64,000 nucleotides of DNA from Bradyrhizobium campsiandrae (GTDB lineage Bacteria > Pseudomonadota > Alphaproteobacteria > Rhizobiales > Xanthobacteraceae): assembly GCF_014529705.1 (NCBI RefSeq), contig NZ_JAANIH010000047.1:1-64000 (forward strand). Direction: 5' to 3'. Position numbers and translations under genes: made by a program. Below the pieces are notes generated by a model. It saw only the letters and a program-made list of their open reading frames with translations, was not told where the DNA came from and made no database searches. This document shows, one piece after another, positions 9,634 through 18,575 of the stretch (positions are counted from its first letter, which is position 1; each line of letters starts with the position of its first letter).

Positions 9634-10842
9634 CTAGTGATTACTGCTGTCGATGACGTCGCCGAACAAGACCCATCTCGTTCCGTCGAATTTTTGCAGC
9701 CACATCTGCTTCATCGGACGCAAATCGGAGGGACTTGTCGTGATCTTTACGCCCGGCAGCAGCATGGGAAGGTCAAAATCGAGGTGGCTCGCTTGCTTCA
9801 TCAGATTCTCGCGGCTCAGATCGTTCCCACACAGTTCAAGCACTTTTACGATCGTCTGAGCGGAGTTGTAGCCATAGACATTCAGGATATCATTCTTGTT
9901 GGCGCTCGGATTGTACTTGTCCATCCAAACATTCCATTCGCGAACCGCCGGATCATCTTTCCATTGCGGATCGCTAGGATCCTTCTGGTATGCGGACGAA
10001 ATGATCCCCTTCGCGTTCTCAAGTCCGGCCGGCGTCAGGACGGCGCCTACCGAAGCCGAGAAGTTCACCAGAAACTGGGTGGGATTCCAGCCAAGGCTGC
10101 TGACCTTGCGAATAGCCTGAGCCGCAGCCTTTGGCGTGGCAACATTGAAGAATACATTAGCGCCCGAATTCTTCAGGATCACGATTTGTGAGTCGATTGT
10201 AGGTTCGCTGACTTCATAAGGCACCTCCTTCACAATAAGCGAAGCCGCCTTCGCACCAAGCGCCTTCTTGAAGCCATTCAGATAGTCCTGTCCGAGGTCA
10301 TCGTTCTGGTAAAGAATGGCGATCTTAGCATCCGGCATATGGGAAAGAATGTATTTGGCGTAGATAGCGCCCTCGGATGCGTAGTTCGGAGACCATCCAG
10401 TCGTGTAAGGAAAATGTTTCGGATCATTGAAACGGGATGTCCCCGACGCAACGAATAGCTGCGGGATATGTTTCTGATTGAGATATTTCTGCGTGGCCGC
10501 GTTTGATGCCGTGCCCAACGATTGGAAAATCGCAAAAACTTCGTCTTGTTCAATCAACCGACGGGTTTGCTCGACTGCTTTCGACGGGCTGTAGCCATCG
10601 TCGAGCGAGATGAGATTGACCTTGCGGCCGTTGATGCCGTCCTTCTCATTAATCATTTTGAGGTATGCGGCTTGTGCCTTTGCGATTGTCGCAAATGCCG
10701 AAGCTGGTCCACTGTAAGGCATCGTTTGACCGAGCTTGATTTCAGTGTCGCTCACTCCGGGTCCATAGCTGCTTGCGATACCTGAGCTGGTCAGAATTCC
10801 AAGAAACGCCAGGGCAACAAGCGCCCGTCGAACAAGAAACAT
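9634..10842 (-). CDS. ABC transporter substrate-binding protein, LivK/branched-chain type
   Basis: A 402-residue periplasmic binding protein (Peripla_BP_6 fold). Residues 1-23 form a signal peptide (MFLVRRALVALAFLGILTSS), followed by the usual VSDTEIKLGQTMPYSGP start of the mature domain and a GLNAQKY-type hinge region (EKDGINGRKVNLISLDDGYS). Start ATG 10842 follows GGGAGAGGA; a longer open frame to 11040 lacks a ribosome site. No permease or ATPase gene is nearby, so the protein must work with transporter parts encoded elsewhere. Its promoter has the same architecture as that of the carboxylase operon at 20198, which suggests that it captures the substrate of that pathway. The ligand is unknown; aromatic or branched acids are typical for such neighbours. 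Confidence 0.85.
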   Translation of the reverse strand: MFLVRRALVALAFLGILTSSGIASSYGPGVSDTEIKLGQTMPYSGPASAFATIAKAQAAYLKMINEKDGINGRKVNLISLDDGYSPSKAVEQTRRLIEQDEVFAIFQSLGTASNAATQKYLNQKHIPQLFVASGTSRFNDPKHFPYTTGWSPNYASEGAIYAKYILSHMPDAKIAILYQNDDLGQDYLNGFKKALGAKAASLIVKEVPYEVSEPTIDSQIVILKNSGANVFFNVATPKAAAQAIRKVSSLGWNPTQFLVNFSASVGAVLTPAGLENAKGIISSAYQKDPSDPQWKDDPAVREWNVWMDKYNPSANKNDILNVYGYNSAQTIVKVLELCGNDLSRENLMKQASHLDFDLPMLLPGVKITTSPSDLRPMKQMWLQKFDGTRWVLFGDVIDSSNH

Positions 10843-11084
10843 CAATCCTCTCCCTAGATTATTGAACTCGTTTGATCCGAGATATCCTCTCCTCGGTGAT
10901 CCAAGACCATGCAAGGCACGGCGGATGAGGCCATGCGCCAACACCCGTTTTGAACTTTGATAAGTTCGCATTCGCGAGGCCGAGAATGTCCAGCAACACG
11001 ACCGGTGTGTCTCCGAATTCTGGCGAAGCTCCTGGCTCACGAATCAAGATGCACGGAGGAAAGAAAAGTCCATACATCCACCAA
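10843..11084 (-). other. Long leader of the substrate-binding-protein gene
   Basis: About 240 bp between the predicted -10 box and ATG 10842 would be transcribed as an unusually long 5' leader. I see no known riboswitch. The minus strand is open through most of it in the frame of the gene, but without a good start. Confidence 0.4.
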
Positions 11085-11154
11085 AACTAGCGATTCCATC
11101 GGTCGGCCGTCAATCTAAATTCTGTATAAAGATTATATATTTTGAATACAGAAT
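11085..11154 (-). promoter_or_regulatory. Promoter and operator of the substrate-binding-protein gene
   Basis: Read on the minus strand: a -35 box TTGACG (11108-11113), a 17-bp spacer and a -10 box CTAGTT (11085-11090). Five base pairs upstream of the -35 lies ATACAGAAT (11119-11127), which with ATTCTGTAT at 11146-11154 forms a perfect 9-bp inverted repeat separated by 18 bp. The same box-spacing-promoter order occurs at 20406-20468. A site just upstream of -35 fits an activator. Confidence 0.65.
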
Positions 11155-11262
11155 ATGCTCATCACGGGCATGAAGCCGATCCCATTCGGACCAGACCATC
11201 AAGCTCTGGATATATATTTCGAGAACTGGCTCGAGGTGAAACTCGCCGGCCCGTTCCAGTCA

Positions 11263-12429
11263 TCAATATGACTTAACGAGACCAAGAGCCTTCTCGGCGA
11301 TGAAACTGAGCGCCAGTTGCGGACTGACCGGCGCAATGCGCGGAATCATAATCTCACGCAAGTAACGCTCGACGTGAAATTCCCTGGCATAGCCGAAGCC
11401 GCCGTGCGTCATCACCGCTTGCTCACACGCACGAAAGCCAACCTCTCCCGCGAGATACTTCGCGGCATTGGCGGCTGTGCCGCATGGCATATCGTTATCA
11501 TATTGCCACGCAGCAGACATCGTCATCAACCACGCCGACTCGAGTTCGATCCAGTTAACTGCGAGCGGGTGCTGAATGGCTTGGTTCTTCCCAATCGGCC
11601 GATTAAACACGATGCGGCTACCCGCATATTCTATTGCACGAGATAGCGCCAATTTTCCTAAGCCGACTGCCTCAGAGGCGATAAGAATCCGCTCCGGATT
11701 CATGCCCTCCAGGATGTACTCAAACCCACGTCCCTCCTCGCCGATGCGATCTTCAATCGGAATCTCAAAATCTTCAAAGAACAGCTCGTTGGAATCGACG
11801 ACGTGCCGGCCCATCTTCTCGATCTCGTGGACCTTTATCCGCTGACGGTCGAAATCCGCATAGAACAGGCTAAGCCCTTCAGTTGGCCGCTTGACCTCCT
11901 CCAATGGCGTAGTTCGCGCGAGCAGGAGAATCTTGTTTGCGACCTGCGCGGTCGATATCCAGACCTTCTGCCCGTTGACGACGTAGCGGTCATTCTTCCT
12001 CACCGCGCGCGTCTTGAGCTGTGTCGTATTGAGACCTGTGTTCGGTTCCGTGACCGCGAAGCAGGCCTTGTCCTTACCTTCAGCCATCGGCGGGAGCATA
12101 CGCTTGCGTTGCTCTTCCGAACCGAACACGACAACGGGGTTCAGACCAAAGATATTGATGTGAACCGCGGAGGCTGCCGACATTCCGCCGCCGGTTTCAG
12201 CGATTGTGCGCATCATGATCGCGGCCTCCGTAATGCCGAGGCCCGATCCGCCGTACGCCTCCGGTATGCAGATGCCGAGCCAGCCGGAGTTCGCGAACGC
12301 CGCGTAGAAGTCCTGCGGAAAGCCGCCTTCACGATCCTTCTTCAGCCAGTAATTATCATCGAATCCATCACAGACCTTTGCGATCGCGCTGCGAATGGCC
12401 TCTTGCTGCTCTGAAAGTGCAAACTCCAT
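11263..12429 (-). CDS. Acyl-CoA dehydrogenase
   Basis: A 388-residue flavoprotein of the acyl-CoA dehydrogenase family: N-terminal helical domain, the AVTEPNTGLNT flavin loop (about 125-135), VNGQKVWISTA, and a C-terminal helical domain with HGGFGYAREFHVERYLREI. The C-terminal motif (YEGT) that carries the catalytic Glu in medium-chain enzymes is absent (IAPVSPQLA instead). A Glu is present at 246 in NPERIL, the helix-G position used by isovaleryl-CoA and long-chain enzymes, so it can still be active. It would create the 2,3-double bond needed before carboxylation, passing electrons to electron transfer flavoprotein. Last gene of the carboxylase operon. Confidence 0.88.
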   Translation of the reverse strand: MEFALSEQQEAIRSAIAKVCDGFDDNYWLKKDREGGFPQDFYAAFANSGWLGICIPEAYGGSGLGITEAAIMMRTIAETGGGMSAASAVHINIFGLNPVVVFGSEEQRKRMLPPMAEGKDKACFAVTEPNTGLNTTQLKTRAVRKNDRYVVNGQKVWISTAQVANKILLLARTTPLEEVKRPTEGLSLFYADFDRQRIKVHEIEKMGRHVVDSNELFFEDFEIPIEDRIGEEGRGFEYILEGMNPERILIASEAVGLGKLALSRAIEYAGSRIVFNRPIGKNQAIQHPLAVNWIELESAWLMTMSAAWQYDNDMPCGTAANAAKYLAGEVGFRACEQAVMTHGGFGYAREFHVERYLREIMIPRIAPVSPQLALSFIAEKALGLVKSY

Positions 12430-12705
12430 ACGAATAACTCCTATCCAACGTTATCACGCTCCTCAAGGGCGGCGCTGGAAGCGTGCTAGTTGCACAACAG
12501 TGTCGCGACGGAATGCGGATCAAACTTTGTCGCGCTCGCTAGAACACTGCATTGCGCGCAGCGAAACAGGCGAGATCAAGCCGCAGTGCGTCCCGACGCC
12601 GCTGGTGAGAAGTCTCTCGCGGCGCGAAATACTCACGTTTCTCCCAGAAAGTGCTGACGGCTAGGGGCGTTAACTTTTGAACTCACCCTGATTTGCCGCG
12701 CGGGT
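12430..12705. other. Intergenic gap between the two acyl-CoA dehydrogenase genes
   Basis: 276 bp without a supported gene. Both neighbours are on the minus strand. The gap is the largest in the operon and could contain an internal promoter or the scar of a lost gene; I see no clear signal. Confidence 0.4.
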
Positions 12706-13869
12706 TTAGCGCCGACCTGGCAGCGTCCCCATGTGCTTACAGATAATAGTAAGCATGATCTCATCCGCACCGCCCCCGATCGAGATCAAGCGCAGGTCGC
12801 GCCACGCGCGTGAAACTGAGTTCTCCCATGTGAAACCCATACCACCCCAGTATTGCAGGCAACCATCGGTGACTTCGCGGCAAAGCCGCCCCGCGGTCAG
12901 TTTCGCCATGGAAGCGAGCTCCGTCATATCCTGGCCTCTCATGTGGACCTGAGCGGCTCGGTAGATCAGAGATCGCAGCAGTTCGACTTGCGTCTTCAGT
13001 TCGGCAAGGCGGAAGTGCACGGCCTGATTATCCAGGATGGATCGACCAAAAGCCTTGCGTTCGCGCGTATACGCGACGGTTTCCTCGATCACGTTCGACA
13101 AAGCGGTAACGCGCCGCGTTGCACCGCTAAGTCGCTCTTCCTGAAACTGCTGCATCTGATAAGTGAAGCCATGCCCCTCTTCACCGATGCGGTATCGCTG
13201 TGGTACCCGCACATTGTCAAAAAACACCTGCGCGGTGTCTGAGGACCACATGCCGACCTTCTTGATCTTCTGCATCGTGATCCCCTCGCGGAGCTTCCCA
13301 TTCTCACGCAACGGCAGGCAGATCAGCGATTTGTTCCGGTGAACATTGTCGCCGCCAGTATTGGCCAGCAAGCACATCCAATCCGCTTGCGTACCATTGG
13401 TGATCCACATCTTCGACCCATTGATCACATAATCGTCGCCGTCCTTGGTGGCAGTGGTTTTGACCGAAGCGACGTCGGAGCCAGCGCCCGATTCAGAAAC
13501 TCCGAGACAGACGACATAGTCGCCGGCGATCGTGGGCTTGAGGAAGAGCTCCCGTAGTTCATCAGAACCGTGTCGCGCCAATGCCGGCGTCGCCATATCG
13601 GTTTGCACCGCGATTGCCATCCCGACACCGCCGCAACCAATCTCACCGATCGCTTCGCAAAATGCGATCTCGAATGTGTAGTCGAGACCCATGCCGCCGA
13701 ACTCAACCGGCTTATTCACGCCCAGAAGGCCAGCACTACCAAGTTTCTTGAAGACGGTATGAGCCGGGAATATCTCATCGCTTTCCCACTTATCGATATA
13801 GGGTGTGATCTCCCTGTCGATCAATCGACGAACCGTTGCCTGAAGTTCCAGATGCTCCGGTGTAAACAT
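12706..13869 (-). CDS. Acyl-CoA dehydrogenase (AtuD/isovaleryl-type active site)
   Basis: A 387-residue acyl-CoA dehydrogenase: SESGAGSDVASVKTTA flavin loop (125-140), NGSKMWITNGTQADW (150-164) and a C-terminal QYWGGMGFTWENSVSRAWRD helix. As in AtuD-like enzymes the C-terminal loop reads ISIGGGADEIM, with Gly in place of the usual catalytic Glu, while Glu245 in QEERLSG occupies the helix-G position used by isovaleryl-CoA dehydrogenase. The likely substrate is therefore a branched or terpenoid-like acyl-CoA. It lies 42 bp downstream of the AtuA-family gene in the carboxylase operon. The exact substrate cannot be read from the sequence. Confidence 0.88.
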   Translation of the reverse strand: MFTPEHLELQATVRRLIDREITPYIDKWESDEIFPAHTVFKKLGSAGLLGVNKPVEFGGMGLDYTFEIAFCEAIGEIGCGGVGMAIAVQTDMATPALARHGSDELRELFLKPTIAGDYVVCLGVSESGAGSDVASVKTTATKDGDDYVINGSKMWITNGTQADWMCLLANTGGDNVHRNKSLICLPLRENGKLREGITMQKIKKVGMWSSDTAQVFFDNVRVPQRYRIGEEGHGFTYQMQQFQEERLSGATRRVTALSNVIEETVAYTRERKAFGRSILDNQAVHFRLAELKTQVELLRSLIYRAAQVHMRGQDMTELASMAKLTAGRLCREVTDGCLQYWGGMGFTWENSVSRAWRDLRLISIGGGADEIMLTIICKHMGTLPGRR

Positions 13870-13911
13870 TGATGTCTCCCGTTATGATGGTTGCAACTTG
13901 GATGGCGCACA

Positions 13912-15711
13912 TCAGCTCTGGTTCATGAGGACCGCCGGAACGCGCACCGACATAGCGAGGATCTGCTGACCATAGGTCTTTCCCAACTTATCTAGATTGA
14001 GTGACGACGTGCCGCCGCCGCCCAAGCTCTCGTGCATCAAAACATTAATCGCGTCGAAACCAGGCGCGGGGAATACATGAACGGTGCCCTTGGTGACGTG
14101 ATTGAAATACTGCTTCACGCGCTCCGGTGTCAGTTCGCGACATAGCGTGTCATAAAATTCGGGCCTCCGCGCCATGACACCCACATTGGCGCTGTTGCCC
14201 TTGTCTCCGCTCCGCGCGACCGCAATGCGCATGAGCGGCACGTTGACCATTTCACGCTCATCGGACAAGCAGGCGGGGCCCATCGATGGTTCGGGGATTC
14301 TTGCGTCACTGAAGAACGCCGGCATCAAAATCGATTGGCCGACGTCTTGACCATCGATCCGCACAATCGGCACAACCGCGCTCTTTTCAATCAGGAAGGC
14401 AAACTGTGCGATCACGGGCGTGACTTCCGGACGGCCCGCAGCACCGACTCCGGCGCGGCCGGTCGTCATCGACAGAGCGACACCCGTAACCTCTCGCGAG
14501 AACATTTCGATTGCATTGCGATCGCTGTGGCGCACCTCGATCTGCGCCACCACCTCGCGCGCCTCCTCCGCCCGCTCGGTGCGATTCTCCCCCCATAGCG
14601 TCTCGGCGCCGATGATATGCACGGCGGTTTGCGTGTAGTTGCCCATCCCTCGTTCGGCAAAAATGCGCCGGGTGCGCGCGATGATGGCTTCGCCATAGCG
14701 CCGCGCCTTGGCGACGGCATCAAAACCCGTGATCAGCGTTATCGCGGTCGAGCGATAACCATCGTGATGCGTCGCCGAGACCTTATAAAATCTGGTCGGC
14801 GCCCCGCCGCGTGCACCTGTGACAACAACGCGATTTTGACCAACATCATCGAGTTTAACCTGCGAGAAATCGCAGATCACATCGGGCATCACATAGGCGC
14901 GCGTATCACCTATCTCGTAGAGAATCTGCTCACCGACGGAAAGGCGGCTGACGAGGCCGCCGGTTCCCGGTGGTTTCGTGATCTCGAAGACGCCATCAGG
15001 CCGACAGACCGCGATTGGATAGCCCATGTCCTCCCAATCGGCGGCGACATCGCTCCAATCGGAGAAATTGCCCCCGGTCGCCTGCGCGCCACATTCGAGA
15101 ATATGTCCAGCGAGGGTGCCGGCGGCGAGCCGATCGTAATCGTCAACGCCCCAGCCGAATTCGTGAATCAGGATACCAAGCGTGACGGCGCTGTCGACAC
15201 AACGCCCCGTGACGACTACATCGGCGCCTGCGTCGAGCGCCGCCGCGATGGGAAACGCGCCGAGATACGCATTCGCGCTGGAAAGCTTCTTCGGCAGCGG
15301 CTTGCCGGAGAACATCTCCGTGATGTTTTTCTCGCGAAGCTCGGCCTCGCGAGGCAAGAGGTCGTCTCCCTCGACGGTACCGACTTTTAGCGTAATGCCA
15401 AGCTTCTTGGCTTCCTTTGTGAGAGCAAGCGCGCAAGCCGAGACATTGACGCCCCCCGCGTTGACGACAACCTTGATTCCGCGCCTGCGAATTTCAGGCA
15501 GTAGCGGAACCATCACGCGCGAAACGAAATCGAGGGCATAGCCTTTCTCTGGATCCGCAGCCTTGGCGCGAACCAGGATCGACATCGTCACTTCGGCCAA
15601 ATAGTCGAAGACAAGATAATCGACGTCACCCTTCTCGACCAATTGTCGCGGCGCCTCGGCGCTATCGCCCCAATACCCGCACGCGCCGCCGATACGAACC
15701 TCGGGCTTCAT
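13912..15711 (-). CDS. AtuA-family (DUF1446) protein, acyclic terpene/acyl-CoA utilisation
   Basis: A 599-residue protein. The N-terminal 450 residues are the AtuA (DUF1446) domain: VRIGGACGYWGDSAEAP, GGVNVSACALAL, a DVVVTGRCVDSAVTLG block and GGLVSRLSVGEQILYEIGD. The last 100 residues form the AtuA-like ferredoxin-fold domain (RIAVARSGDKGNSANVGV). AtuA is required for citronellol/geraniol catabolism in Pseudomonas but its reaction is not known. Start ATG 15711 is preceded by GAGGGGA and overlaps the stop of the enoyl-CoA hydratase by 4 bp, so the two are coupled. Its place beside a two-subunit carboxylase is the usual context of this family. Confidence 0.87.
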   Translation of the reverse strand: MKPEVRIGGACGYWGDSAEAPRQLVEKGDVDYLVFDYLAEVTMSILVRAKAADPEKGYALDFVSRVMVPLLPEIRRRGIKVVVNAGGVNVSACALALTKEAKKLGITLKVGTVEGDDLLPREAELREKNITEMFSGKPLPKKLSSANAYLGAFPIAAALDAGADVVVTGRCVDSAVTLGILIHEFGWGVDDYDRLAAGTLAGHILECGAQATGGNFSDWSDVAADWEDMGYPIAVCRPDGVFEITKPPGTGGLVSRLSVGEQILYEIGDTRAYVMPDVICDFSQVKLDDVGQNRVVVTGARGGAPTRFYKVSATHHDGYRSTAITLITGFDAVAKARRYGEAIIARTRRIFAERGMGNYTQTAVHIIGAETLWGENRTERAEEAREVVAQIEVRHSDRNAIEMFSREVTGVALSMTTGRAGVGAAGRPEVTPVIAQFAFLIEKSAVVPIVRIDGQDVGQSILMPAFFSDARIPEPSMGPACLSDEREMVNVPLMRIAVARSGDKGNSANVGVMARRPEFYDTLCRELTPERVKQYFNHVTKGTVHVFPAPGFDAINVLMHESLGGGGTSSLNLDKLGKTYGQQILAMSVRVPAVLMNQS

Positions 15712-16535
15712 TGTCCCCTCCCGGATTGTGTAAGATGAGCTGCCCAAGCCGGCGGACGTTTCTCGACAAATGCGAGTTGCCCTTCCCGCCCTTCCGGTCC
15801 GTTGGCGAGTGCGGAAAAACGCTCGGCCGCGAATGCTGCCATCTCCGCATCCGGAATGCTGCCGACCGCCAACAGAATTTCTTTCGTTGCGGCGCTTGCC
15901 ATCGGCGCGCATCTGGTGACCTGTGCCGCCACTTCCTCAATCTTGGCATCCATTCCGTTGTCGGCGCAAAGATACTGCGCAACCCCAAATTCGTAAGCCT
16001 CCCTACCGCCAAAGCGGGACGCCGTGAGAGCCAGTTGACGCGCGCGCGATAGCCCGACACGCTTGACGACGAATGGCGCGATCTGCGCCGGCGCGATGCC
16101 GAGCGTTACTTCCGGCATACCCATGCGGGCGCTCTCGGTGACGATCGTCAGATCAGCGCAGCACGCAAAGCCGAGTCCTCCGCCAAACGCCGAACCCTCA
16201 ACTGCCGCTATTGTCGTCTGCGGCAAGTTTTGTAGCGTACGAAACATCCATCCGGCACGCTCGTTGCGCTCCTTCACCGGATCCGTGCCTGGTACTGCCG
16301 CCTCGGCAACCGCCTTGCGCTCCTTGATGTCGCCACCGGCGCAGAAATTACCGCCAGCGCCCCGCAACACAACAAGTCGGACGTCGCGTGTTGCATGGAG
16401 CCGGTTCAACAAGTCAGTCAGCTCTGCAGCCATCTGTGCGTTTATGGCGTTACGCTGCTCCGGCCGGTTCATGAGGATGTCAAGCCGCGTATTGCGCAGT
16501 GTCAGCTTCAACGTTTCGCAGTCCGGCAGTTTCAT
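15708..16535 (-). CDS. Enoyl-CoA hydratase/isomerase family protein
   Basis: A 275-residue crotonase-fold enzyme: NRPEQRNAINAQM, the oxyanion-hole motif FCAGGDIKE (about 65-73) and the second one GSAFGGGLGFACCADL, then EVTLGIAPAQIAPF, in which the first catalytic Glu position of hydratases (usually PEVxLGxxPG) is seen. In the operon its role would be hydration of the product of the carboxylase, as AtuE does with isohexenylglutaconyl-CoA. ATG 16535 is chosen; TTG 16541 is in frame six bases upstream. Its stop overlaps the AtuA-family start by 4 bp. Confidence 0.87.
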   Translation of the reverse strand: MKLPDCETLKLTLRNTRLDILMNRPEQRNAINAQMAAELTDLLNRLHATRDVRLVVLRGAGGNFCAGGDIKERKAVAEAAVPGTDPVKERNERAGWMFRTLQNLPQTTIAAVEGSAFGGGLGFACCADLTIVTESARMGMPEVTLGIAPAQIAPFVVKRVGLSRARQLALTASRFGGREAYEFGVAQYLCADNGMDAKIEEVAAQVTRCAPMASAATKEILLAVGSIPDAEMAAFAAERFSALANGPEGREGQLAFVEKRPPAWAAHLTQSGRGQ

Positions 16536-16573
16536 TCCCAAAGCCCTCTCACTAATTGCCCGTCATCAAAGGC

Positions 16574-18565
16574 TCATGCGGCTTGATCCGGCGTGATCTC
16601 GATCAGCAGAGCCTTGTCGACCACTTGATGGCCCGCCGTCTTGAGCACCGCGCTGACAACTCCAGACAATGGCGCCCTGATCTCATGCTGCATTTTCATG
16701 GCCTCAATTACCGCGAGCTTGTCATCGATCTCGACACGATCACCTTTGGCGACGCGCATCTCGATCAAAACGCCATGCATCGGCGCGAGGATACGTCCAT
16801 CCCCGCCCAGACTCTCGGCTTGTCCGCCGGCGCGATGGCGTTGCAGCCGATAGATCTGACCCATCTCGGAAATATGCAGATCCCACTCTCCGATGCGGCG
16901 AACGAGCAGCACCCGCTTGACCCCGTCAAGCCGCAGCGTCACTTCGCCAGCCGTGCGGCGGATGACCGAACAGACATAGCGCTGAGCCCCCTCGGTCACC
17001 TCGAGTTGGTCCATATCAACCGAACGCACTGCAAATTTGTGCACGGCCTTGCTATTGCCGAACGCTATGTAACTCGTGATCGGCGAACCGCTCGACCAGC
17101 CGAGGAGTTCGTTCATCGGCTCAATTGTCCTGGCTAACGCGTGATCGCGCCCGTCGAGGAATTCCAATACCGCGCCCATCACATAGATATCCGCGGTTAC
17201 GGGTGGCGGCGTATAGCCGGCCCGATACTCATCACCGATGAACGCGGTGGTGGCCGCTCCATCCAAAAACGCCGGCCGCTGCAGGATATCGATCAGGAAG
17301 CCGAGATTGCTCGGCAATCCAAAGAAGCGTGTCTGCTTCAGCGCGGATACCAGCTTCACACAGGCTTCGTCGCGATTGGGAGCGTGAGCGATAATCTTGG
17401 CGATCATCGGATCGTAGAATGGTGTTATGCTTTGGCCCGCTTCGATACCCGAATCCACGCGCACACCTTCGATCGGCGGCACGGCCCAATCCTCAACCCG
17501 GCCGGTTGCCGGGAGAAAGCCGTGAGCTGGATCCTCCGCATAGAGCCGCACCTCAATTGCGTGTCCGTTGAAGCGGACATCATCTTGCGTAATGCCGAGC
17601 GGTTGGCCATCGGCGACGCGGAACTGCATCGCGACCAGATCGAGCCCGGTAACCATTTCGGTGATCGGATGCTCGACCTGTAGCCGCGTGTTCATTTCAA
17701 GGAAATAGAAATTCGATTGCGCATCGAGCAGAAACTCCACCGTTCCCGCGCCACGATAGGCGATAGAACGCGCGGCCTCGACCGCTGCCGCACCCATGGC
17801 GGAACGCAGCGCAGGGCTCACCGCTGGCCCCGGCGCCTCCTCGACAACCTTCTGATGCCGCCGCTGCACCGAGCAGTCGCGCTCGCCGAGATGAATCACA
17901 TTGCCATGTGCATCGGCAAACACCTGTATCTCGACGTGACGCGGCGCGATTACGGCCTTCTCGATAATCAGCGCATCGTCGCCGAAGGAATTCCTAGCTT
18001 CCGACCGCGCCGTCGCCAGCGCGTCCGATAACTCCGACGCGGAGTTGACCAGTCGAATGCCGCGCCCGCCGCCGCCCATCGTGGCCTTGACCATCACCGG
18101 AAAGCCGATCTGGTCGGCGGCCGCCATCAACGCGGCATCGCTTTGATCATCACCCTGGTAGCCCGGGACGCATGGCACTCCCGCTTCGATCATCTTCGTC
18201 TTTGCGGCGGCCTTGTCGCCCATCAGACGGATCGCCTCGACGCCTGGTCCAACGAAGACCAGGCCCGCCTTGGCGCACGCCTCCGCAAATGCGGCGTTCT
18301 CCGAAAGAAAGCCGTAGCCAGGATGGATTGCCTGTGCCCCCGTTCTCGCGGCAGCCTCCAGGATGGAGGCGACACACAGATAGGATTCAGAAACCGGCGG
18401 CGGCCCGATGCAGACTGAATCTTCCGCCAGCTTCACGTGGGGCGCGGCTGCGTCCGCCTCGGAATAAACCGCAATCGTGCGGAGACCGAGCACCTTCGCC
18501 GAACGAATGATTCGGACAGCGATTTCGCCGCGGTTCGCAATCAAAACGCTTTGAACGTTCTTCAT
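16574..18565 (-). CDS. Acyl-CoA carboxylase alpha subunit (biotin carboxylase plus biotin carrier)
   Basis: A 663-residue two-function subunit. Residues 1-450 are a biotin carboxylase: LIANRGEIAVRIIRSAK, HPGYGFLSENAAFAEAC, the ATP-grasp glycine loop KATMGGGGRGIRLV, and FLEMNTRLQVEHPITEMVTG. A middle linker domain follows, and the end is a biotin carrier domain with biotinyl Lys624 in EAMKMQHE. It uses ATP and bicarbonate to carboxylate its biotin, which the beta subunit then uses. Domain order matches MccA, AtuF and PccA subunits. Start ATG 18565 has GTAGGA upstream and lies 10 bp after the beta-subunit stop. Substrate is set by the beta subunit. Confidence 0.9.
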   Translation of the reverse strand: MKNVQSVLIANRGEIAVRIIRSAKVLGLRTIAVYSEADAAAPHVKLAEDSVCIGPPPVSESYLCVASILEAAARTGAQAIHPGYGFLSENAAFAEACAKAGLVFVGPGVEAIRLMGDKAAAKTKMIEAGVPCVPGYQGDDQSDAALMAAADQIGFPVMVKATMGGGGRGIRLVNSASELSDALATARSEARNSFGDDALIIEKAVIAPRHVEIQVFADAHGNVIHLGERDCSVQRRHQKVVEEAPGPAVSPALRSAMGAAAVEAARSIAYRGAGTVEFLLDAQSNFYFLEMNTRLQVEHPITEMVTGLDLVAMQFRVADGQPLGITQDDVRFNGHAIEVRLYAEDPAHGFLPATGRVEDWAVPPIEGVRVDSGIEAGQSITPFYDPMIAKIIAHAPNRDEACVKLVSALKQTRFFGLPSNLGFLIDILQRPAFLDGAATTAFIGDEYRAGYTPPPVTADIYVMGAVLEFLDGRDHALARTIEPMNELLGWSSGSPITSYIAFGNSKAVHKFAVRSVDMDQLEVTEGAQRYVCSVIRRTAGEVTLRLDGVKRVLLVRRIGEWDLHISEMGQIYRLQRHRAGGQAESLGGDGRILAPMHGVLIEMRVAKGDRVEIDDKLAVIEAMKMQHEIRAPLSGVVSAVLKTAGHQVVDKALLIEITPDQAA

Positions 18566-18575
18566 TGTCACGATC

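Noticed and set aside
14617..15390. A 257-codon plus-strand frame
   Set aside because: Antisense of the AtuA-family gene, no motif.
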